From Poronia punctata (lineage: Eukaryota > Ascomycota > Sordariomycetes > Xylariales > Xylariaceae): 11,927 nt of DNA. The notes below the pieces were generated by a model. The model was not told where the DNA came from. It saw only the letters and a program-made list of their open reading frames with translations, and searched no databases. Numbering within the stretch: position 1 is the first letter of the stretch; the number at the start of each line of letters is the position of its first letter. Where the stretch lies: positions 1 through 11,927 of the forward strand of contig MU401995.1 of NCBI GenBank assembly GCA_022579005.1. Direction: 5' to 3'. A program made the translations under genes and the position numbers. Positions 1 through 10,000 of this stretch are shown piece after piece.

Positions 1-2160
1 CTTTTAAAAAGTAAAATTATAGCAAGCATTTATTTAATTTTAAAAAACTAGCTTTATATTTTAATTAAAAATATATTTAGCTAAGCTATAAATATATTTT
101 AAAACTTTTTATTTAAAACTTTTAGTAGCTACTTAAAAAAACAATTATAATAATAGTTTAAAAAAAATATAGTTAATATAAAGCTTTTTATTTTAAAAAA
201 ACATATTAGTAATAGTTATTAAATTTTTATTATAGTTAATTTTTACTTATAAAAAGCTTATATATTTAATTTAATAAACTAAGTTTTTATTTTTAAACAT
301 ATGCAAGCACTAAAGCTTTTAATAAGCATTTAGCTATAAAAAACATATAAAGTTTCTACTTAAATTAAGTTTTTTTTTTTTATAGTTAAAATAATAGCTA
401 ATTATATAAATACTTTTGCTTAGCAACTTTAATTACTTTTATTAAGCTTTTAAATAATATAATTAATTTAATACTTAACTAAGCATTAAAAGTAAACTTA
501 TTAGTATTTATTATATTAATAATATAGTTAGCAACTTAATATAAAGTCTTATTAAAGTAAAAAGGTTTTATACTTAAGCTAGCTATATTTTAGTAACTTT
601 TACTAACTATATTATTTATACTTAATATTATTATTTTAAATACTTTTACTATGCTTACTTAGAACCTAGATTTTAAAAATTTGCTTATAAAAATATACTT
701 TAAATAGCTATATAAAAGCGCGCTTGCTTCTTTATAAACTAAGCATATTTTTAATTTAAACTTAAATATTTTATACCTTTTAAAACTAAATACTAATAGC
801 TTTTATAGCTTTGTAAACTTATATAATAAAAATAACAACATATTATAGTACTAGTATAAGCTAAAATATTTAATTAATATAGCGCTTTAAGTTTGCTACT
901 AAAAATAGCTTTTTAATAAAAAAGTAGTAATTATTTTAAAGCATTTTATAAAAACTTATTATTTTAATTTTTACTTTAAGTATTTATTTATAATTATTAA
1001 GCTTATATAAAGATTTTATTTTATAAGGACTTAGGCTTAAAATAAAGCTACTTATAACCTATAATAAAAAAAAGCTACCTATAACTAAATACTAGTATAT
1101 TTTATTTTAAAGTTTTATAAAAAAGCTTATTAGTATACTATAGTAATTAATTATTTTTAAATAACAGCTTTTATTATTAATAGCTTAAAAACACTAAAAT
1201 AAAGCATTATATAAATTAAAAAAAAGTTATAGTAAGTTTATAAGACTATATTTTATATATTGCTTATATTATAATACGTTATAGTTATACCTTTACTAAT
1301 ATAGCAAAAAAGTTAAAAATGCAAAATACTTTATATTATTTACATTATCTACTTATTTAAAGTTTTAAACTAGCTAACACTTTTAACTACTAGTACTTTT
1401 AGCAAATATAAGCTTTAAAATACTATTACTATTTTAATAGTACTTAAAAAAATAGCTAAAATTTGCTTTATAAAAAAAAAACTGCTTTAAAAAAATAAAA
1501 TTAATATAAAGCTACTTATTTTTAAACTTTTAAAACTACTATAACTAAGTTTACTAGTTTAAATATTTATAGCACTTTAAAAGCACTTTTATGTTTGCTA
1601 TTTAGTATAGCTTTATTTACTTTTTTATAAAAAAATTATAAGTTAATAAATATTTTATTTAAATTATTAACAATATGCTTATTTAAAAAAAAGCTTTTTA
1701 TTAATAGCTCCTATAGCTTAAAACTAAAAAATCTACTAGTTAAAAAGTTTTAAAAAAAAGCATAATAGCATTTAACTTATTATAAGCTTTATAGTTTTTT
1801 TATAAAAGTAAAAAAATATGCACTTAAATTTATTATTAAAAATATTATATTATAATATTGTTAGCAAAGTATGCTAAAGTAATTTGCTATTAGTATAAAT
1901 ATAAGTTTAGCTACTATTTTATACTATAAAGTTAATAAAACCTTTTTTTAATATATAATTTACTTTTAGCTTATTTATTTTTATAAGTAAAAAAGTTAAA
2001 TATAATACTATATAAATATAAAAGCTTTTAATACTATAATAGCTAAAACAAAGTTATAGCAACTAAAGCAAGCTACTACTAAAAGTAGCAATAAGCAATT
2101 TTAATAAACAAAACCTTTAATAGCTTTAAATAGCTATAAAAGGCCTATTAAACAATAAAA
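1..2160. other. Gene-free, strongly mutated AT tract
   Basis: I see no gene here. The stretch is built from A/T runs broken by AGCT, AAGCTT, TACT and AGTA words. A and T are roughly balanced on the + strand (26 A and 25 T in 1-60), unlike the T-rich right half. TpC, CpC, GpA and GpG are rare. From about 2100 the texture becomes milder (AAAACC, GGCC, GGT), which leads into the next feature. Any transposon that lay here is beyond recognition by eye. Confidence 0.7.
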
Positions 2161-2161
2161 C

Positions 2162-2860
2162 AATAAAGGTATTGTATTAATTTTACTAAAAAAAAAAGTT
2201 TTTATAATATATTAACTTATTTTAGCTTTAAAAGTGCTAAAAATAGCAACTTCTTTAGCTAAAAAAGATTATAACGTAATTAGCATATATACTAGTTACG
2301 CTTTACATTATAAAGTAGCTACAAAACTAAAAGAAAATAGCTTGATTTTTATTTTTATATATATAGCCCTTATTTTTGCGTTACTTTTTAAACCTAAATA
2401 TTTAGCTATTTATTATATACTTAATATACTAAGTTATGCTTTTTAAAATACTTTTATAAAGCCGTAATTAATATAAAGCCTTTAAAACTTAGTTAATGCG
2501 TTTACTTTAGCTAGACCTTTTCTAGTATAAAGTTAAAATAATTTTTAAAAATCTTTAATTTTATTGCAATATTAGCTATAGTTTTAGTTGCTTTTATTGC
2601 AATTATATAAACAATTGCTACTATAACTTTTAATGCTATTATGCTAGCAGCTTTTACTTTCTTTGTTCTTTTTATTATAAAATTAACTTTAAAGGAAGTT
2701 ATAAAGCTGCTTTTTTTTCTTTTTTTAAAGCAAAAAGCTTTTTAATACTTTAAAAAGCTTTTTAATAATACTTTATTATTAATAAAAGTTAAAATAAATT
2801 ATAGTTTATATATTAAATAAGGCTTAAATAAAGCTATTTATAGCTGTGCTTGCTAATTTT
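2162..2860 (+). pseudogene. Decayed coding region, possibly a short-chain dehydrogenase/reductase
   Basis: From 2162 to 2443 the second + frame has only one stop (TAA at 2213), and 2216-2443 is 76 open codons. The usable start is GTG at 2234 and there is no ATG, so it is a remnant and not a small gene. Residues IATSLAKKDYNV (2243-2278), a Tyr-x-Ser and KVATKLKEN (2312-2338) resemble the second Rossmann strand and helix of SDR enzymes. LNIL near 2420-2431 could be the LDIL strand before NAG. After a frame change near 2525, IFNF (2551-2562) could be the strand leading to the catalytic Ser. ITFNAIML (2623-2646) resembles the ITVNAVAP segment, LTLKEVIK (2683-2706) the loop after it, and NKAIYS near 2836-2853 the C-terminal strand. 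The Gly-rich cofactor loop and the Tyr-x-x-x-Lys pair are not visible, and about 25 residues seem missing before ITFN. A Gypsy reverse transcriptase is the main alternative. Confidence in decayed coding DNA is moderate, in the family low. Confidence 0.35.
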
Positions 2861-3300
2861 ATTTTTATACTTATAATAAAATAGTTAAACACGCTTATAT
2901 TAATGCTACCCTTTTTTTAAAAAAAGATCTCTTTTATAATTTAATCAGCTTGTTTGCTTGTCTTGCGTAGCTTAAAGAAATATATTTACTTTATTCATTA
3001 TACGTTTATTTTAAGCTTATTGTATTTTATATATATTTTCTATTTAATTTGCTAAATAGCTAATAATCTTCATAACTTTATCTTAAAATAGCTTTTACTC
3101 TTTTACGTTTAATAATAGTTAATTTTAAGTCGTGCAATTATTGTCTTAATTTCTAAGACTTTTAGCATTTATTATATAAGACTTTTTTAAGCTTGCTTTA
3201 TATAAGGTTAATTTAAAAGAATTAAAGTATAAATAGTATAAAATGTTTAAAAGTCATAAGTAAATGCTTTTTTGTTGCTAAATTAGCTTAGCATAGCAAG
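2861..3300. other. Milder island of unknown origin
   Basis: This part keeps many words that are nearly absent elsewhere, such as TCAGCTTG, GTCTTGCG, TCATTA, TCTTCA, AAGTCGTGC and TAAGAC, and reaches about 27% G+C in 2941-3000. The first + frame is open from 2881 to 3060 except for one TAG at 2968. On the - strand another frame over about 3170-2890 has stops mostly of the TAA/TAG type, as if glutamine codons had been hit. I could not assign either frame to a family. It could be the 3' flank of the preceding relic, part of the upstream end of the integrase-bearing element, or a separate insertion. Confidence 0.4.
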
Positions 3301-3840
3301 GTTGCTTTTAGTGCTTTTATTTAAGTTATTTATTATATAAGTAGTAAAAGCAAGTTTAAAAAATAAGCAATTTATACTTAATATAAAATATATAGTAAAA
3401 CGTTTATTATAAATCAATGCTAGTTTTAAAAAGTGCTTTTATTTATAAACTAAATATAATAGTAAATAATATACTTATTTAATATATAACTTATTTATAA
3501 ATGTTTATATAAACTAAAAACATATACTAAAGATATATAATTAAGTTACTAGTTAAAAACCTTTAAAAAATAAGTTAAATAGTTTTTAACTTAGTAATAA
3601 TATAAACATTTTAAAAAACAGCTATTTACTTTATTACTTTACTTAGTATTTAAACTTTAAAAAGATATAGATTAAATATTAAAGTCTTAAAAATAATAAA
3701 CTTAATTTATTTTAAGCTGCTGCTATAAACAATAAATAAACAAAATATAACTACTATCTTAGTTATATTAATTTAATTAATTACTATACTATGTAGTTAT
3801 AGGAACTATAAAGTAGTGTTTAAATATATATAAAATAACA
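3301..3840. other. Gene-free, strongly mutated tract
   Basis: I see no supported gene here. Stops are dense in all frames. If the integrase-like relic that follows belongs to a Ty3/Gypsy element, the RNase H end should lie in this interval. I looked for its DHKNL and ADALSR echoes and found nothing I would defend. Confidence 0.55.
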
Positions 3841-4860
3841 AGTTTTAAAAGGGGTTTCTAGCAAGGTATAGTTAATTACTTAAAAATAAAGGCAATTAAC
3901 TATAATAGGCTAATTTGTATTTACTTTTAAATATTTAATTTATAGGTTATAAAGCCTGCTTTTATTGCTAAGTTCTCTTTAATATATTATAATAAGTTAT
4001 TAGTATATATAAAAGAGTTAAGCTATTTTTAAGAAGTTAACTTAGTTAATATTAAAGTAACTTATTTTTAAAATATAACTTAAATATTTACTATAAAAAT
4101 TAAAAAAGAAAATCAATTTAAATAACTAAAAGCATTATACTTATTATTATATAGCTTTATATACTATTATTTTAAAGTGTTTAATTACTATAAATTAACT
4201 GATAAATTTTAGTTTATTTTAAAAGTGTTTATTAAAACTAATAAATAATTAAAGTAACTATAATTAATAACATGTTTATATAGTAAAGAAATTAAATGTT
4301 TAATAAAAACTAATAAAAAAAGTCCTTTTGTTAAAAGTCTTTTTACTTATTTAATATAAAAAGGGTTTATAATAAAAAGGCAAATCGCTTTTTATTTAAA
4401 ATATAATTAATTATATGTTTTTTACTAGTTGCTAAGTTTTAACAAGTTTTATTTTAATAGTTGTTTTATTAGTATAAGAGCTAAAAAGAGATTATAATAG
4501 GTTAAAAGGTAAAGCTAAGCTAGTAAAAGGGCTTATAGCATAAAAATATATAGTAACTTTAAAAGTAAAAGCTAGCATTAATAACTTATATTAAAACATA
4601 TTTATAATAAAGCTAATAAAGTATTATTTATATAAATAGAAAAGTCTTTATTTTTTAACTTTATTTTTTAATAAAGATTATATATATAAATGACTTAGTT
4701 TATATAAAAGAAAAGGTATTTATAAATAATAAAGCATAGTAAAGTTAAATTTAAATTTAGCTTTATAACGAAAATATAAAATAAACCTATATAAATAGTA
4801 AAGATAATATAAATTTATAACTTACTTTTAATATAGATTTTTACTTTAGGTTTTATAAAA
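3841..4860 (+). pseudogene. Decayed Ty3/Gypsy-type integrase (retrotransposon relic)
   Basis: The first + frame carries several weak matches in the order expected for a Gypsy integrase, allowing C-to-T and G-to-A changes. Tyr at 4024 with a stop at 4030 (a Trp codon becomes TAA), then Asn 4048 and Ile 4051, fits the Y-x-W...D-V stretch of the zinc-binding region. TDKF (4198-4209) fits the V-D-R-F strand. TNKKSPFVKSLF (4309-4344) fits the second catalytic Asp block: Asp-Arg-Gly read as Asn-Lys-Lys, then Phe at the right place. IAFYLKYN (4384-4407) fits the STAFHPxTD block, with its Ala 25 residues after that Asn against about 26 expected. KFYFNS (4444-4461) fits the AEFAYNS helix but comes about 20 residues early. 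SKVKFKFSF (4738-4764) could be the KLxxKxxGPF C-terminal barrel. The zinc-binding Cys pair is not visible. Stops number about 16 in 220 codons over 3841-4500. No LTR was found. Chance similarity remains possible. Confidence 0.4.
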
Positions 4861-5284
4861 ATACAATATATTTTATTTTATTTTTTAACATTTAATTATA
4901 AATTTATAAAGTATTTATATTTTATTTTTATTAATTTAAAATATATACTTACTTTTATAACTACTTAAATAATTAAAGTTTTAAAAAGCTAAATATAGCT
5001 TAATAACAAATATTTTAAAAAGGTTTAATATATTATTTAATAAATTTAAGCTAATATTAGTTTTAAAAACTAATAAAAATGAAAAGTATTATATATAAAC
5101 TATTTTTAGTTGCTTATTTAAAGCTTTTAAATTAACGCATTTATATACTTAAATATTTCTTTTAAATAAATAAGGCTTTTTAAATTATTTTATTATTTTA
5201 ATTTTATTAAGCATTAAACTATATATTTAAAGCTAAAAATATTTAGGCTTTATATTATTATACTACTAATTTAAAACGCAGGTA
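4861..5284. other. Degenerate tract between the integrase-like and hAT-like relics
   Basis: I can call no gene here. A Gypsy chromodomain and a 3' LTR, or the BED zinc finger of a hAT element, would be expected in this interval. In the second + frame a Cys at 5117 and a Thr-His-Leu near 5135-5143 could be remains of a zinc finger, but the other ligands cannot be placed. Confidence 0.4.
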
Positions 5285-5480
5285 TATAAGTATATTAAAA
5301 ATAGTAAAAATGTGCTTAGAGGTAGTATTTGTTAAAACTTAGCAATATGGCTTATAACGTATAATTATATTGCGTAACGCGTAAAAAGAAGTATTTTCTC
5401 TTTATAGCAAAGTTTTTTTATACTAAATAAGTAAAGGGAAACCTTTTATAAAAAGACCTTTGTTTTATAATAGTCCTTAC
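5285..5480 (+). pseudogene. Decayed hAT-family transposase, N-terminal segment
   Basis: This is the best preserved patch of the window, about 30% G+C in 5341-5400 with four CpG between 5358 and 5383. In the second + frame an intact Trp codon (5348) is followed by Asn at +5 (5363), Val at +11 (5381), Lys at +12 (5384) and Phe at +16 (5396). Fungal hAT transposases, as I recall them, have W-x4-N/Q-x5-V-E-x3-F here, and Glu to Lys is a RIP-type change. Asn at 5426 fits the L-N-P that follows. A Phe-Tyr-Lys-Lys-Thr run (5444-5458) sits where the P-S-x-x-T motif should be, and TAA at 5468 sits on the Trp expected four residues after that Thr. Stops at 5375, 5405 and 5432 break the frame. The next hAT block (F-D-x-W-T-S) is only hinted at near 5546, and the catalytic domain is not recognisable. 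It would be a separate insertion from the integrase-like relic, which uses another frame. Confidence 0.4.
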
Positions 5481-6882
5481 TTTAGCTATATTATTTTTAC
5501 TATATAAGCATTATATTAATTATAGTTTTTTTATAACTTATTAGATTTAATATACTCTTTTAAAATAAACTAACTTATTAAACTATTTTATAACTAAAAT
5601 AAAGCTTTTAAATTATAATAAATAAGAATTTATAATTTTAAACATAGTGTTTTTAGTTTTTCTATTTAATTTTCCTACTTTTTTGCACCTTTATAGTAAT
5701 TAGTTAAAGCTTTTTAAAGCTGTATTGCTTTTATATTAACTAAGTTAACTTGCTATAAAAAACTTAACTACTTATTATATACTAATAACTTTATAAAAAC
5801 GTTTGCTATTATTAAATTTATAAGTATATAAACTACTTAAAGCATTTTATTAATTACTTTTTGCTATAACTAGTAGTTATATATATTAACGTACTATAAT
5901 TTTATTTTTAATATAGTAATATTGTAATTAACTAAACTAATTATTTATTAGTTATTATATTAAATAATAATATACTTAGTTTTTAAATTAGTATTAAGTT
6001 TATAAACAAGCTAACTAATAAATATAGCTTTTTTATAGCTTAAGCTAGCATAAAAAGCTTTACTTTAGTAGTAAAAGTAGTAACTATATTTTGTTTATTA
6101 GCTTGCTAGCTAGAAAGTCTTTTTTAAAAAGTTATAATATAAGCTTATAAGCTTTTTTAGTTAATAATATTGTTTATAAAAAATAAATTACTAGCTATAT
6201 TAAGCTTATTTTTATTATTATATTATAAAGCAAAGTATTAATTTATATAAAAATAGTTTAATATTTAGTTAGCAGCAGCTTAGTAACCTAAAATGGTTAT
6301 TATTAAATTATAAAAGTTATAAAGTAGCAAAAGGTATATTTAGCCTAGTAATAATTGCTATATATATAATAAATCTAATTTTTTATTAATAATAATAGAT
6401 TTTTTTACAATAGTTATTTTATTATAAAAAAGCAGCTTAATAAGTTTTATTAATATAAAAAGCATTTTATTAAAAAAGTTACTTAACTTATATATTTTTT
6501 TAATATAAGTAAACTAAAATAGTTAAATTAAGCTTTATTAATAGTTATAAATAATTTTTATTTTTAAAAGCTATTTTAAATTATAGCTTTTTATTAGTTT
6601 ATATTATTTTTTTAATCTTTTAATACTTTAAAAAACTTTAATTTTTTAAAACCTTTAGTAAGCAACTATAAAGTTGTTAATATAATAAAAATAAAAGTTT
6701 TATTTTTTATATAGCAATAAGGCTTATAAGGGACTAGCTTAAATTTAAGCTTTTTAAGCGTAAATATAAGCTTTTTTTACTATAAAAGAAATAATCTTTT
6801 TAAATTATAAATATTATAATTAAGTTATAAAGAAAGCAAGGCTTTTAAAAGTGACTTAATTTATTAATAGAAATTTTAAGGT
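5481..6882. other. Gene-free tract with scattered milder patches
   Basis: If the preceding hAT call is right, the catalytic and dimerisation domains should lie here, but I cannot follow them. One possible echo is CTFIVIS followed by TAA and SF (5684-5713, second + frame), resembling the HFIDxxW strand of hAT elements, with TAA in the Trp position. It lies about 30 residues later than expected. Milder words (TTTTCCTAC, TTGCACC, GCTAGAAAGTC, AACCTAAAATGG, AAGGGACTAG) show that mutation is less complete than to the right of 7061. Confidence 0.4.
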
Positions 6883-6901
6883 AAAAAAAAAAAAAAAAAA
6901 A
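6883..6901 (+). repeat. Poly(A) tract, 19 bases
   Basis: An uninterrupted run of 19 A starts after AAGGT and is followed by GCTTCTAAAATC. It is the longest homopolymer I noticed. It lies between two mildly mutated segments (about 6835-6882 and 6902-7010). A pure A tract could be the 3' tail of a LINE or SINE retroelement inserted on the + strand, or a simple slippage repeat. No target-site duplication could be identified around it. Confidence 0.9.
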
Positions 6902-7060
6902 GCTTCTAAAATCTTGTAAAGTATATAGACCTATATATATATGCTATAGTAAAGCTATAGCTGTTTATAAGTATAAGCCTTAGTATTTATAGTTAAAAGA
7001 GGTAATAGTTATAAGCTATTTAGTTAGCTATATTGTTATTTAACTAATTTATAACTACTT
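6902..7060. other. Mild patch right of the poly(A) tract
   Basis: Words such as CTTCTAAAATCTTG, ATAGACC, GCCTTAG and AAAAGAGG survive here and mark the last mild stretch before the saturated right arm. GCTATAG occurs at 6943-6949 and again at 6954-6960, and the second copy extends to the inverted form CTATAGC (6955-6961), so a 7-bp stem with a 5-base loop is possible. I see no gene. Confidence 0.5.
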
Positions 7061-10000
7061 TTTTAAAAAAAAAATAACTTATTTTAAAGCATATTTAATT
7101 ATTACGTTTTACTATATATTTCTTTATTATATTTTTTATAATATATTTATTATTATTTTATTATTGTTTTTATAAAGTTTATTAAACTTATTTTTTTTAT
7201 TGCTTATAGCTATTTAGCTAGTTAAACTAAAATTTTTACTGCTTTAAAGTATTGTTTATAAAAAATTTTTAATAGTTTTACGCTATTTTTAAAGCTTTTA
7301 GCTAAATATTATTTATTATTAATATTTTAACTTTTTTAATTAACTTTATATTATAATTTATTATAATATAGCTTTAATGTTTATATTTTTTTAACTATAA
7401 ACTTTTTTTTGCTTATTAGCTTTATAGCTTTTTTATTAAAATTTTTAAATTTTTATTTTAATAAAAAGTTATTTAAATATTTGCAAAATTAGTTAGTATA
7501 ATACTTATTAGTTAATTATTATAAAGTTAGCACTTTAAAAGTATATATATTATTTTTTTATAATAAAATTTAAAATTTTTATTAAGTTATACAATAGTTA
7601 AGTTTATTAAATAGTTAGTTTATTTATTATAATTGCTATTTTTTAATAATAAATATATAGTTTTTTATATTAAAGTTAAGCTTTATATAGCTTTTATTAG
7701 CTTAGTTTATTATATGCTATTATATTTATTATAAATATACTTTTGCTATATTAATATATTTTTTAATTTTATAAGCTTATTATTAAGCGTTTTAATATAG
7801 TTAAGCTTTTTTTTATAATAGTTGTTTTATTTTTTATTTAGCAGTTTTGTTTTTTTAATAAAAATAAAAAAGTATTAAAAATTTTATTTTTACTTTATAT
7901 AATAAAAGTTTTATAAACTTATATAGTATAGCTGCTTAAATATAGTTTATTATAAGTATTTATTTTAATTAATTATTTTAATAATAGTTAATATAAAAGT
8001 ATAGTTATTAGTTTAAGTATTTATTTATAATTTCTGTTTATTTTATAAACTTATAATGCTTTATTAAAGCTAATATTTAAATAATTTTTAAGATTTTAGC
8101 TAATTTGTTTATAAATACTAATATAAATTATAGTTTTTAATTTAACGTTATTATTATAAATAAGCTAAATACTTAAAAAAGTTTTTTATAATATATTTAA
8201 GCTGCTTATTATATTATTGTTTTAGTAGTATATAGTATTATTTAAAACGTTTTACTTAATTTATTTATTATAACTATAGTATTATTAAAATTATATTTAT
8301 TTTTAAATATTTACTTAAAGTTAATTACTATATATTGCTATATATAGTTTAGTACTAATAAAAGTATTAATTTTTTTAATATTTTATTTTTTAAAACTTT
8401 TACTAGTTAATATTATAAGTAGTTAAAAATATAATAATTATAGTTATTTTTAAATTTAAGCTACTAATATTGCTTAGCTATTAATTATTAAGTTTTTTTT
8501 TTTAAGTATATTATTAGTATTTGTTTATAAGCTTTTATAATAAGTTTTATTTATAAAAAAAGCAAGTTTAAAACTATTAGCTTTTTTTTATACGTTATTA
8601 GCTTATTTTATATAGTTTATAAGTTTTTTATTTTTTTAAATTTAAGTAATATTTATACTTTGTGCTAATATATTTATATTTTTAAGTTTTTTTTATTTTT
8701 ATATAATATTTTATTAATAAGCTAAAAGCTTATAAAAGCTTTTACTTTTTTTTAAAGTTTAAATACTAATATTTTAATAAATATTTTATTTATTTATTTT
8801 GCTATAAATTTAAAAGTTATTAGCTTAAAAAATGTTATATAACGTTATAGTTTTTTTTTTGCTTTTTATAATATTATATTTTTTTATTTTTATAATAATA
8901 TATTTATTATTACGTTTTTCTTTTTAGTTTATAAGTTATTATAAAGTTATATTTAGCTAGTAATATAAACTATTTTGCTTATTATAAATTAAAGTATTGC
9001 TTTATATTAAAGTATTTTAAAGCTTTATAGTTTATAATAATTAAAAATAGTTTTTTTTTAATAGCTAACTAATTTAGCTTATTACTTTTTTATTGCTAAT
9101 ATTATTGCTAGCATTTTTTTATTATAAATATTATAGTTTAGCTTTCCTTTTTTATTATTTTAAAGTAAAATATTATAAAGTGCTATTTTTTGCTTAAATA
9201 AAGTTATAATAAAGTGCTAGCTATTACTTTATTTAATATATTTATTTTTACTTTTATAAATAAGTTATAATTATAATAATATAAAAAAAAGCTAAAGTTA
9301 GCATTTTTTTTAGTTTTTAAAACGCTTTTTTATAGTACTTATTTTAAATAAAAGTTATATTATAATATATTAACGTTATTAATAGTTTTATTTTTTAGCT
9401 ATATTTATATATAAACTTTTTATAAAAGTTATAAAATTTTAAAATTAATTATATACTTTTTATAATTATTAGCGTTATTTATTTTTAAATTACTTTAACT
9501 TTAATAAAGTTAACGCTAATACTTTTAGTACTTATTATATATTTTAAAAATTTAGTTTAAATAATATAAAACTTAAATTTTTTAAAGTTTGCTTATAGTT
9601 TTGCTTTTTTTAATTATAGTAATACTTTTTTTATATATTTTTAATATTTTTCTATTAGATTAAAATATATTAAAATATTATTAACGTAAGTATAATAAAA
9701 TTAGTTTAAGTAGTTAAATAGTATATTATTTATATACTTTTAAAATATTAATAGCTTATTAGTTAAACTAAATAAAAATATTTTATATTTATATACTTTT
9801 TATTAAATATAAAATATTATAAAACTTTTTATTTTTATTACTATTTAGATTTAATAAAATGCTTATTATATATTAATTTTAGTAAATATTTTAGCTTTAT
9901 ATATTTATAAAAATTCTTTTTTAATTAAAAGTAAAAAATAATAGTTTTTTTTTATTAAGCTATTAAGCTTTTAGTAGTTAATACAAAAGCATAATTGTTT

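Noticed and set aside
2234..2446. A 70-codon open frame as an intact small membrane protein
   Set aside because: It begins with GTG and has no ATG, its hydrophobic tail is what AT-rich DNA gives by default, and the same frame stays open upstream of the start. It is better read as part of a decayed coding region.
2216..2740. Ty3/Gypsy reverse transcriptase upstream of the integrase-like relic
   Set aside because: It is on the same strand and some echoes exist (a possible F-G-L-T-x-A-P-A-T near 2554-2580 and TLKEVIK at 2686), but the Asp-Asp pair falls on TTC/TTT, which transitions cannot explain, and the N-terminal spacing is off. Kept only as an alternative.
2514..2741. A 76-codon stop-free frame on the - strand, Ala/Ile/Lys-rich
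   Set aside because: It has no ATG, overlaps the + strand relic, and another - frame over the same bases reads as a string of CAA and TAA/TAG. Probably a shadow, or a remnant of a CAR-type triplet repeat.
4546..4750. Pogo/Fot1-type DDE transposase in the same frame
   Set aside because: An IYN followed by a possible Lys-Val near 4600 recalled the pogo start motif, but the Glu, Gly and later Asp positions do not match and the later LLQPLD-like echo lies in another frame.
6943..6961. GCTATAG direct and inverted repeat as a regulatory hairpin or tRNA-derived element
   Set aside because: It is only 7 bp long, there is no gene nearby, and no A-box or B-box of a polymerase III promoter is visible around it.
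7430..7467. The A/T palindrome as a terminator, cruciform or element end
   Set aside because: It contains only A and T and is short. Such matches are expected by chance in this composition.
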